DNA of 5,924 nt, from assembly GCA_004552115.1 (NCBI GenBank), contig SFPH01000116.1, positions 1-5,924 on the forward strand, written 5' to 3'. Below are positions 1 to 5,104 of this stretch, one piece after another. Each line of letters starts with the position of its first letter. Position 1 is the stretch's first letter. Position numbers and translations under genes: made by a program. The stretch comes from Bacteroidales bacterium. Lineage in GTDB: Bacteria; Bacteroidota; Bacteroidia; Bacteroidales; UBA932. The notes under the pieces were generated by a model. That model was not told the origin of the DNA, made no database searches, and worked only from the letters and a program-made list of their open reading frames with translations.

Positions 1-962
1 CGGATCTCGTCAATGTCCAGTGACGGCATGGCGAGCCAGGTCCGCAGAAGCCTGGAGCCCATCGGAGAGGAGCATTTGTCAATGACATCCACCAGCGAGA
101 CCCCTTCCCCGCCTGCCGAGGCGCTGAACACCTCGAGGTTGCGGACTGTGAAGCGGTCCATCCAGACGAAGCTGCCGCAGTCGATTCTGGAGATGGAGCA
201 GATGTTGGCCAGACCTGCGTGGTGGGTCTGCTCGAGATACACTGTAAGGGCGCCAGCAGAGCATATTCCGAGAGGATAGCGCTCGATGCCATAGCCCTTC
301 AGGGAATCCACCTTGAGCTGCTTCTTGAGCCTCTCCGCAGCGGAATCGTGCACGAAGGCCCACTCCTCGATGGTGGATATGTAGGCCTTGTCCCCGAAGA
401 GTTCCCTGACCCGCTTTTCTTCGCCGCGCTCGACGACGAGTTCCTTCGGCGAGAGAGATGAAATGAGGGTCCCGATGAACTCCGGGCTGCCCTGGGCCAC
501 CTCGAATGTGCCGGTGGAGGCATCCAGAAAGGCGGCTCCGCATTCGTTCTTGGAAAATGCAAGGCCTGCAAGGTAGTTGTGCTCCTTCTGCTCCAGCATC
601 TGCTCGCCGAATGCCAGGCCCGGGGTCACGAGTTCGGTGACTCCCCTCTTGACAAGTGTCCTGGTGAGCTTCGGGTCCTCGAGCTGGTCGCAGACTGCAA
701 CCTTGTACCCGGCCCTGATGAGCTTGGTGAGGTACAGTTCGATGGCGTGATGCGGGAAACCGGCCATGGCCACGTGTCCCTTGTCCCCGTTGGAACGCTT
801 CGTGAGGACGATACCGAGGACCTTGCTGGCCAGTACGGCATCGTCCGAATAGGTCTCGTAGAAGTCCCCGACCCTGTAGAGAAGGATGGCCTCAGGGTTC
901 TGGGCCTTCACATTGAAATATTGCTTCAGTAGAGGAGTGTCCTCCGCTTGTTTCTTCGCCAT
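1..962 (-). CDS. mutS: DNA mismatch repair protein MutS, N-terminal part (truncated by window edge)
   Basis: MutS binds mismatches and small loops in newly replicated DNA and starts methyl-independent or MutL-dependent repair in the cytoplasm. The frame opens at ATG 962 and stays open for 320 codons to the left edge, so the core, ATPase and C-terminal domains lie outside. The mismatch-recognition domain is clear: a start like AKKQAEDTPLLKQYF, then YRVGDFYETY, which contains the Phe-x-Glu mismatch-reading motif (F34, E36; E. coli F36/E38 by family knowledge). It continues with GHVAMAGFPHHAIELYL and KRGVTELVTPG. The connector domain covers roughly residues 125-250, and the core domain begins near GSRLLRTWLAMP (302-313). 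The start is set by family alignment; no Shine-Dalgarno is visible, as is common in Bacteroidota. It is transcribed divergently from the glycosyltransferase. Nothing in the visible part looks damaged. Confidence 0.96.
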   Translation of the reverse strand, partial: MAKKQAEDTPLLKQYFNVKAQNPEAILLYRVGDFYETYSDDAVLASKVLGIVLTKRSNGDKGHVAMAGFPHHAIELYLTKLIRAGYKVAVCDQLEDPKLTRTLVKRGVTELVTPGLAFGEQMLEQKEHNYLAGLAFSKNECGAAFLDASTGTFEVAQGSPEFIGTLISSLSPKELVVERGEEKRVRELFGDKAYISTIEEWAFVHDSAAERLKKQLKVDSLKGYGIERYPLGICSAGALTVYLEQTHHAGLANICSISRIDCGSFVWMDRFTVRNLEVFSASAGGEGVSLVDVIDKCSSPMGSRLLRTWLAMPSLDIDEI

Positions 963-1001
963 AATGATAGGAACCGCGGGAAATATTCCCCCGCATCCTG
1001 A

Positions 1002-1009
1002 CAAATTTA
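1002..1009 (-). promoter_or_regulatory. Candidate Bacteroidota -7 box for mutS
   Basis: On the minus strand this reads TAAATTTG, matching the Bacteroidota -7 consensus TAnnTTTG, 39 nt upstream of the mutS ATG. No convincing -33 TTTG lies at the expected spacing, so the call rests on one short match in AT-rich DNA. A GGGAA/TTCCC hairpin (about 978-990) would lie in the resulting leader. Confidence 0.35.
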
Positions 1010-1022
1010 CGATTTTTATTGT

Positions 1023-1030
1023 TACTTTTG
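1023..1030 (+). promoter_or_regulatory. Candidate Bacteroidota -7 box for the glycosyltransferase gene
   Basis: TACTTTTG matches TAnnTTTG and ends 10 nt before the ATG at 1041. If used, the transcript would have a leader of only a few nucleotides. No clear -33 element is seen. The box lies 13 bp from the oppositely oriented box assigned to mutS, so the two promoters would be nearly back to back. Confidence 0.33.
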
Positions 1031-1040
1031 GGACATTGAT

Positions 1041-2261
1041 ATGAAAAAAGTTCTGGTCATCACATATTACTGGCCTCCGACCGGAGGGTCCGGCGTGCAG
1101 AGGTGGGTGAAATTCGCGAAATACCTTCCTCAATACGGCTGGCAGCCAGTCATCTACACTCCGGAGAACCCGGAAATGACTTCCGTGGACAGAAGCCTGG
1201 AGGGGGACATTCCCCCTGAGGCAATCGTCGTCAAGAGGCCGATTACCGAATTCTACTCGCTTTACCGCCGGCTTATGGGCCGCAGGGACGGCAGCGTGAA
1301 GGAGGTGAATCCCATCAACAACCGGGAGAGGACTTTCAAGCAGAAGCTGATGCTCATGCTCCGGGGCAATCTGTTCATCCCGGACCCGAGGGTGACCTGG
1401 GTGAGGCCGTCGGTGCGCTTCCTGAAGAAGTATCTGGAGGAGAATCCGGTGGATGTCATTGTCAGTACAGGGCCGCCCCATTCGATGCATCTCATAGCGA
1501 TGAAGGTGGCTGCGGCTACCGGGATTCCATGGATTGCGGATTTCCGTGACCCCTGGACCAAGATGTTCTATTTCAAGCATTTATGCCTATCCGCCTGGGC
1601 TGGGCGCAAACACCGGCTTCTGGAGAAGAAGGTGCTTGACAATGCGGATGTGGTGGTGGCTGTCTCCCCGCTTGTCCAGGACGAGTTCAAGGCAATGACC
1701 GACACGCCTGTGGAGCTGGCCGCCGACGGCAATCCCGATGTGATCTGGAAGGTCCTGTCTGAGAAATGCGCCTCCGACCCGGAGTTCCGGAAGATGCTGC
1801 GGATCCGCCTGGCCGGCAAGACCGACCCGGAAATCATTGCCTCTATCCGTGCCGCAGGCCTGGAGGACAACCTCATTGACCTTGGCTATCAGAGCCACAA
1901 CAATGCCGTCCGCGAGCAAAAGAACGCCTCCCTTCTGATTCTCCCTCTCCGCAAGGAGCCTGAATACCGTGCCACTCTGCCCGGCAAGCTGTTCGAATAC
2001 CTGGCCTCGATGGTCCCGATTCTGGGAATCGGCCAGACCGACGGCGCCATGGCCCGGATAATCAACGAGACCCGCTCCGGCGTTGTCTTCGACTGGGATG
2101 ACGAGGAATCCGTCCGCACCTACATCGCCCATTGCTGGAGGTCGTTCTCCGACGAGAGCGAAAATCCTGCGCAGCCGGACAATGCGGATATCATCGCCCG
2201 TTTTTCGCGCAGGAATCTTACCGCCCGGATGGCCAGCCTTTTTCAGCGGGTCTGCAGGTGA
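1041..2261 (+). CDS. GT4-like glycosyltransferase with apparent internal deletion
   Basis: This is probably a cytoplasmic GT-B fold transferase acting on a lipid-linked or surface polysaccharide acceptor; the donor and acceptor cannot be read. The 406-residue protein starts with the N-terminal Rossmann strand and a glycine-rich loop (KKVLVITYYWPPTGGSGVQR, 2-21). It then has STGPPHSMHLIA (142-153) and the IADFRDPW motif (165-172) typical of Bacteroidota members. The C-terminal half has IRLAGK (255-260), LEDNLIDLGYQ (274-284) and the donor-site region LPGKLFEYLA (313-322). Odd: the protein passes directly from TPVEL (222-226), which normally precedes an ITNGFD-like strand, to AADGNPDVIWKVL. From memory, relatives have about 30-40 more residues here, ending in a HTGLLAADGNPD-like stretch. 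The first strand of the second Rossmann domain therefore appears to be missing although the frame is intact, and activity is doubtful. It is divergent from mutS, with an intergenic gap of 78 bp. Confidence 0.85.
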   Translation: MKKVLVITYYWPPTGGSGVQRWVKFAKYLPQYGWQPVIYTPENPEMTSVDRSLEGDIPPEAIVVKRPITEFYSLYRRLMGRRDGSVKEVNPINNRERTFKQKLMLMLRGNLFIPDPRVTWVRPSVRFLKKYLEENPVDVIVSTGPPHSMHLIAMKVAAATGIPWIADFRDPWTKMFYFKHLCLSAWAGRKHRLLEKKVLDNADVVVAVSPLVQDEFKAMTDTPVELAADGNPDVIWKVLSEKCASDPEFRKMLRIRLAGKTDPEIIASIRAAGLEDNLIDLGYQSHNNAVREQKNASLLILPLRKEPEYRATLPGKLFEYLASMVPILGIGQTDGAMARIINETRSGVVFDWDDEESVRTYIAHCWRSFSDESENPAQPDNADIIARFSRRNLTARMASLFQRVCR

Positions 2262-2448
2262 GATTGGCCGAACTTGTCGCTTAGCAGCTTTATGAAATAA
2301 CCGCCACGACTATCCGAAAAAGGTCGTCATTCCAGGGGAGCCTGTCCGATAAGTACCCCATCTACCAATTCAACTCCTTCCAGAGCATTGCAGAAGGCCG
2401 ATTGCACTCCAGGATGCCTAGTTTTCAGATGGGGAGGGCTATTTCAGG
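2262..2448. other. Intergenic stretch without recognised gene
   Basis: I see no gene here. A weak ACGAC/GTCGT inverted repeat (2306-2310 and 2323-2327) lies 45 bp after the glycosyltransferase stop, but it lacks a T-tract and is a poor terminator. A plus-strand frame is open across about 2340-2450 and reads residues such as SDKYPIYQFNSFQ. It has no proper start and runs into the repeat array. It could be a gene remnant, but I cannot identify it. Confidence 0.5.
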
Positions 2449-2579
2449 GACTTCGCGCGGGGAAGGTGCGCGGGAGTTCGTGAGTGGCTGCGTGCGGGAC
2501 TTCGCGTGAGAACTTGCGCAGAATTTTGTGCAGAATTGCGCATGAGACTTTGTGCGGAGATCCGTGCAGGGTTTCGTGC
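2449..2579 (+). repeat. 12-bp degenerate tandem array, left arm of core A (about 11 units)
   Basis: Successive 12-bp units start at 2449 (GACTTCGCGCGG), 2461, 2473, 2485 (13 bp), 2498 (GACTTCGCGTGA), 2510, 2522, 2534, 2546 (GACTTTGTGCGG), 2558 and 2570. The loose consensus is G-R-C-T-T-Y-G-T-G-C-G-G. The last unit ends in TTCGTGC, which is also the first 7 bp of the 153-bp core, so array and core are fused in phase. Units are more diverged from one another than in the array before core B, suggesting greater age. Short reading frames crossing it come from the multiple-of-three period and are not genes. Confidence 0.85.
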
Positions 2580-2725
2580 AAATCACCTGACAGTCGATAT
2601 GCCACTACAGCTATGCGTAGCGGTACCCCGGCTGTCAGGTGCCGCCGAAATGAGGCCACCTGCACGTGGACCCCTGCTCACAAGTATCTGTGACGGTATG
2701 GGGGCTGTCAGGTGATTTGCACGAA
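2573..2725 (+). repeat. 153-bp structured REP-like element, copy A
   Basis: The ends form a perfect 21-bp inverted repeat (2573-2593 and 2705-2725), with outer half TTCGTGCAAATCACC and inner half TGACAG. Inside are four related arms: S1 CACCTGACAG (2584-2593), S2 CTGTCAGGTG (2632-2641), S3 CACCTG (2657-2662) and S4 CTGTCAGGTG (2705-2714). S1 pairs fully with either S2 or S4, and S3 pairs with S2 or S4, so the element can fold as two side-by-side hairpins or one long cruciform. Smaller hairpins are CTAC/GTAG (2605-2608, 2617-2620), TCACA/TGTGA (2678-2682, 2689-2693) and CCCC/GGGG (2671-2674, 2700-2703). It aligns gap-free with copy B at about 120 of 153 positions. A role as a RAYT substrate is inferred. 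A structured RNA is an alternative. Confidence 0.85.
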
Positions 2726-3027
2726 GTCCATAGGAAGTTTGTAAACAACTCCACTCTTTCCCGTCACGCCGTTTTGCGCGGACACCGGGCTGGCACGATA
2801 ACATTGCCCTGTCTCGCACGAAGTCACATTTCGCATGATGCGACAAATTGCGCCCATACTGTTCGAAAAGTCGGTATTCCTTCACACGTAGGGCGTTCTA
2901 CAATGCTCTGGGGGGCAGATGTCGTTCTTTTTGGACAGGCTCCCCCGTAACGCATTATCGTGCGCAAAATCCCGGACCGCACACAACACGATCCCGGAAC
3001 AGCATCGATGCCCGGGTATGTCAAATA
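2726..3027. other. Spacer between core A and transposase with decayed inverted 12-mer units
   Basis: No convincing gene is visible. Read on the minus strand, it holds scattered matches to the 12-bp unit: GTGACTTCGTGC at 2816-2827 (11 of 12 to GGGACTTCGTGC) and GGGATTTTGCGC at 2963-2974 (11 of 12 to GGGACTTTGCGC). The stretch next to 2816 also resembles further degenerate units. Just beyond the transposase stop are a direct repeat ATCCCGGA (2969-2976 and 2991-2998), the perfect palindrome GCATCGATGC (3002-3011) and CCCGGG (3011-3016). It looks like an eroded right arm of core A in inverted orientation, but this is an inference from degenerate matches. Confidence 0.45.
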
Positions 3028-3990
3028 TCACATGAGATCCTTGATTTCCTCGTACGCCAGACCGCAGAGCCGGGCAATCTGCTTAGTGGAACTGTTGTAA
3101 CGGCTTTTCAATGTCCTGGCCAATCTCATTCTCCGGGTAGTATCCAGACGCCGCAGACCCACGTCGCCGAACAGATCACGGCAAAGCGCATCCCGGTACT
3201 CCCTCATTTCCTGTATCGGAATACTCAATCTAGTCACGGAACCCCCACGATTGTCTATGTCGGAGTCTTTGGTAACGCACATGAAATAGTGGAAACTCCT
3301 ATGGCTGCCGAACAACTGCTCCACAATCTTCACCGACACATATTCCCCAGGAAAAACGATTCCGCAGACAATCGGAAGGCTTTTCTCAAAACGGGCTTTT
3401 GTATGTACCAGTTTCCGTTTCAGATAACTGCTTTCAAGCACCTCGTCCATTCCGGACATCCATATTGGAGATGCCCAGGTACCGGAGGTCCTGAAATAAA
3501 GCGGACCGCTCGACCAGGGATAGTCCAATGCATTGTACTTGAGACCGGCGGCGACTGGATTTTTGAGAGTGTAACAGATTGCCGTCAGAAGATACCTGTC
3601 ATCATCAATAGTCTGGTGACTGATTTCCACATTGCCAAGTTTATTCTTCACGGAGTATTTCTTGGCGATATACTGAGATGTCCGCCTTACAAACTCGTGC
3701 AGGAAGGCATTGCATTGAGGGAATCCGCCATACAGAATGAAGTGGACGTGCGTGTCCATAAGCACGAATGCCAGAATCAGAATGTCGTATTTCAATGCAG
3801 TGGAATACACCCTGTTCATCCCGTTCCGGAAATCGTCATTGTCATAGAACATCGCATCCACGGATTCTCCTGCGGTGTAGAAATGCCAGCAGTTATTGAC
3901 GGGAACGGTCTGACCTTTGATGCGAGGCCTGTCAAGTCCAAGGTCGGCAGAGATCTCTGCCCTGAATTTGTCACTGTCCAACATAATCAT
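3028..3990 (-). CDS. REP-associated tyrosine transposase-like protein (Y1 HUH, RAYT type)
   Basis: This is a predicted single-strand DNA endonuclease/transposase of the IS200-like Y1 superfamily that would nick DNA at a hairpin and form a 5'-phosphotyrosine. Residues here are numbered from the in-frame TTG at 4011; I prefer ATG 3990 (codon 8; 320 aa) or ATG 3984, because an ATG start is likelier. Visible motifs are CWHFYTAGE (41-49), the HUH motif in MDTHVHFILYG (H88, H90), and YTLKNPVAAGL (147-157) followed by YPWSSGPLYF (164-173). The last two correspond to the RAYT signatures YIxxNPVxAGL and YxWSS, making Y147 the likely catalytic tyrosine. At 320 aa it is longer than compact RAYTs. The extra C-terminal part ends in a helix-turn-helix-like SSTKQIARLCGLAYEEIKDL. 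The frame is intact, and it lies alone between two direct copies of a 153-bp palindromic element. The substrate link is inferred. Confidence 0.85.
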   Translation of the reverse strand: MIMLDSDKFRAEISADLGLDRPRIKGQTVPVNNCWHFYTAGESVDAMFYDNDDFRNGMNRVYSTALKYDILILAFVLMDTHVHFILYGGFPQCNAFLHEFVRRTSQYIAKKYSVKNKLGNVEISHQTIDDDRYLLTAICYTLKNPVAAGLKYNALDYPWSSGPLYFRTSGTWASPIWMSGMDEVLESSYLKRKLVHTKARFEKSLPIVCGIVFPGEYVSVKIVEQLFGSHRSFHYFMCVTKDSDIDNRGGSVTRLSIPIQEMREYRDALCRDLFGDVGLRRLDTTRRMRLARTLKSRYNSSTKQIARLCGLAYEEIKDLM

Positions 3991-4025
3991 ATCAATCGCC
4001 TCTAGTGGCAACTGGCGTAAATGTA

Positions 4026-4033
4026 CAAACTTA
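4026..4033 (-). promoter_or_regulatory. Candidate -7 box for the transposase gene
   Basis: The minus strand reads TAAGTTTG, a match to TAnnTTTG, about 35 nt upstream of ATG 3990 and 14 nt upstream of the in-frame TTG at 4011. No good -33 motif is seen at 19-21 bp spacing. If real, it favours the ATG start. Confidence 0.33.
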
Positions 4034-4053
4034 TTGTGATATTTCTATGAGCA

Positions 4054-4485
4054 TTGTCGCCAAAGAAAGAATTATTTATACAAATATTGCGAATAACCGA
4101 AGTCGGATCCAATGCTGGAGAGGGGACGGCATTCGGTTTCCAGTTGAACCTTGCCTTTACCTCGGATTTGTCAGGGATACTGTGGAAGGACTTTGTCGGC
4201 TTGCCCGATTATCCGGAAGTCGGGGCGTATAAGGGCGGTAGTCAATACCAATATGGGGTTTGGCGTTCCGAAGAGAACAGCTGCATGAACAACAACATTC
4301 CATATTACAATATCCAGAGCCGCTGGATAATTTACCGGAGAATAAAGCAGTTGGCCGGCCTTCCATATTCAGTTTCAGATTTCTTGTCAATGGATAAAGT
4401 GACAAAGTTTCAAGGACAGCAAATGTCTGCTCCTGCATTGCATGAATTTGTTCCGTTGGCAAGGCCGAAAATGATAAAGGACTAA
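4054..4485 (+). pseudogene. M64 (IgA peptidase-like) metallopeptidase, 5'-truncated C-terminal remnant
   Basis: The frame from 4054 encodes the end of an M64-like peptidase, a secreted zinc protease family common in Bacteroidota. Supporting motifs are FGFQLNLAFTSDL, LWKDFVGLPDYPEVGAYKGG, YGVWRSEENSCMNNNIPY and SRWIIYRRIKQLAG, ending in FVPLARPKMIKD, which looks like a natural C-terminus. Expected upstream parts are absent: there is no signal peptide, no N-terminal beta domain and no HExxHxxGxxD zinc site. In this frame a TGA stop sits at 4048-4050, the only early start is a TTG, and the first ATG is deep within the conserved part. Homology seems to begin around 4120, about 130 bp from the transposase start and on the opposite strand. 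I read it as a gene whose 5' end was removed during arrival or rearrangement of the transposase island. The family call is from motif memory. Confidence 0.72.
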
Positions 4486-4517
4486 CTGGTCTGCGCTGCG
4501 CAATGTCCAGTTTTCCT
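4484..4517 (+). terminator. Terminator-like hairpin after the peptidase remnant
   Basis: AACTGG (4484-4489, overlapping the TAA stop) pairs perfectly with CCAGTT (4507-4512). An inner TGCG/CGCA stem (4492-4495, 4499-4502) lies between them, and TTTTCCTT follows from 4511. Stem plus T-rich tail fits a weak intrinsic terminator belonging to the original peptidase gene. The outer and inner stems are separated by a 2/4-nt internal loop. Confidence 0.5.
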
Positions 4518-4535
4518 TAGAATGGATAAAACAGC

Positions 4536-4775
4536 CTCTCTGTGCGGGGCTTTGCGCAGGAAGGTGCGTGAGACTTTGCGCAGGATTTCGTGCGGGACTT
4601 TATGCGGGACTTCAAGCGTGACTTTGTGCGGGAATCTGCGCAAGGATCTGCATGCATGACTTCGGGCGGGGCTTCGGGCATGACTTCGGGCGGAGCTTTA
4701 TGCGGGGCTTTATGCGGGGCTTTATGCGGGGCTTCGTGCGGGACTTCGTGCGGGACTTCGTGCGGGACTTCGGGC
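4536..4775 (+). repeat. 12-bp tandem array, left arm of core B (about 20 units)
   Basis: From 4548 the units follow in strict 12-bp register (GGCTTTGCGCAG, GAAGGTGCGTGA, GACTTTGCGCAG, GATTTCGTGCGG and so on). A single 2-bp insertion (4656-4657) shifts the register, and units continue from 4658 to the core. The last stretch is nearly perfect: three copies differing only at base 1 (AGCTTTATGCGG at 4694, then two GGCTTTATGCGG to 4729), GGCTTCGTGCGG at 4730, then GACTTCGTGCGG at 4742 and 4754. The final partial unit GACTTCGGGC (4766-4775) enters the core. Homogeneity rising toward the core suggests recent unit duplication at the core-proximal end. The frames across it (HEVP- or CGTS-like peptides) are by-products of the 12-bp period. 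Confidence 0.9.
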
Positions 4776-4921
4776 AAATCACCGGCCAGTCAATATGCCA
4801 CTACAGCCATGCGTAGCCATACCCCGACGGCCCGGTGCCGCCAAATTGAGGCCACCGGCACGCGATACCATGCCTACAAGTACCTGTGACACTACCTCCC
4901 CTGCCCGGTGTTTTGCACGAA
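4769..4921 (+). repeat. 153-bp structured REP-like element, copy B
   Basis: This is the same orientation and exact length as copy A, with no indels. Termini (4769-4789 and 4901-4921) are inverted repeats matching at 18 of 21 positions. The arms are S1 CACCGGCCAG (4780-4789), S2 CGGCCCGGTG (4828-4837), S3 CACCGG (4853-4858) and S4 CTGCCCGGTG (4901-4910). At the fifth base of CACCTG/CACCGG and its partners, all four arms differ from copy A in a pairing-preserving way (T-A to G-C). The CTAC/GTAG hairpin is kept, TCACA/TGTGA survives as a shorter stem with one wobble, and the CCCC/GGGG stem is not kept. The most conserved blocks are ATATGCCACTACAGC, ATGCGTAG, TACCCCG, GTGCCGCC, TGAGGCCACC and CTGTGAC. 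Confidence 0.85.
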
Positions 4922-5064
4922 AATTTGGGTGTGGCTTTGCGCAGGGATCTGCGCGGGGCTTTGGGCGGGATTGCGTGCAAGACCTCGGGTGAGACTTTGC
5001 GCAGAATTCCGTGCGTGGCTTTGCGTGAGACTTTGTTCGGAGATCTGCACGGGACTTCGTGCGT
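4922..5064 (+). repeat. 12-bp tandem array, right arm of core B (11 units)
   Basis: After a short imperfect junction, 12-bp units run in register from 4933 (GGCTTTGCGCAG) through 5053 (GACTTCGTGCGT), in the same orientation as the left arm rather than inverted. The last six units match, unit for unit, the six units before core A (2510-2579) at about 51 of 70 positions. They end in TTCGTGC exactly where core A begins, but here no core follows. The GH43 stop codon lies 40 bp further on. Confidence 0.85.
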
Positions 5065-5104
5065 AATCGCAGGGCTGCATGGCTTAGTGCAACTGACGAA
5101 TCAT

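Larger units (their letters stand above)
2449..5064. mobile_element. Putative RAYT/REP-like composite island
   Basis: The stretch contains core A with its arm, the RAYT-like gene, the truncated peptidase fragment, and core B with arms on both sides. Grouping them is an inference from three things: RAYT genes are known to sit beside the palindromic repeats they process, the two cores are direct copies bracketing the gene, and the neighbouring peptidase gene is broken. Flanking genes on both sides look like ordinary chromosome. No target-site duplication could be identified, and the peptidase remnant implies more than one event. It could instead be two independent interspersed repeats plus an unrelated transposase. 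Confidence 0.45.

Noticed and set aside
1587..2132. 181-codon minus-strand frame inside the glycosyltransferase
   Set aside because: It is antisense shadow in GC-rich coding DNA, and the plus-strand frame carries the glycosyltransferase motifs.
2306..2327. Hairpin ACGAC/GTCGT as terminator of the glycosyltransferase gene
   Set aside because: The stem is only 5 bp with a 12-nt loop and no T-tract.
2573..2725. Core as a tRNA, riboswitch or integron attachment site
   Set aside because: No tRNA consensus arms, no downstream gene in the right orientation for a riboswitch, and no integrase or cassette structure. Two copies flanking a RAYT fit a REP-like repeat better, although an RNA role is not excluded.
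2848..4005. Long plus-strand open frame of 385 codons
   Set aside because: It is a shadow of the minus-strand transposase gene, whose family motifs are clear; the plus-strand translation resembles nothing known.
4517..4889. Repetitive small reading frames on both strands (HEVP/HKAP-type and CGTS-type peptides)
   Set aside because: They follow from a 12-bp tandem repeat whose period is a multiple of three. They have no start signals and no conserved non-repeat part.
2449..5064. CRISPR array
   Set aside because: The 12-bp units are contiguous with no spacers, and the cores are only two copies. No cas genes are present.
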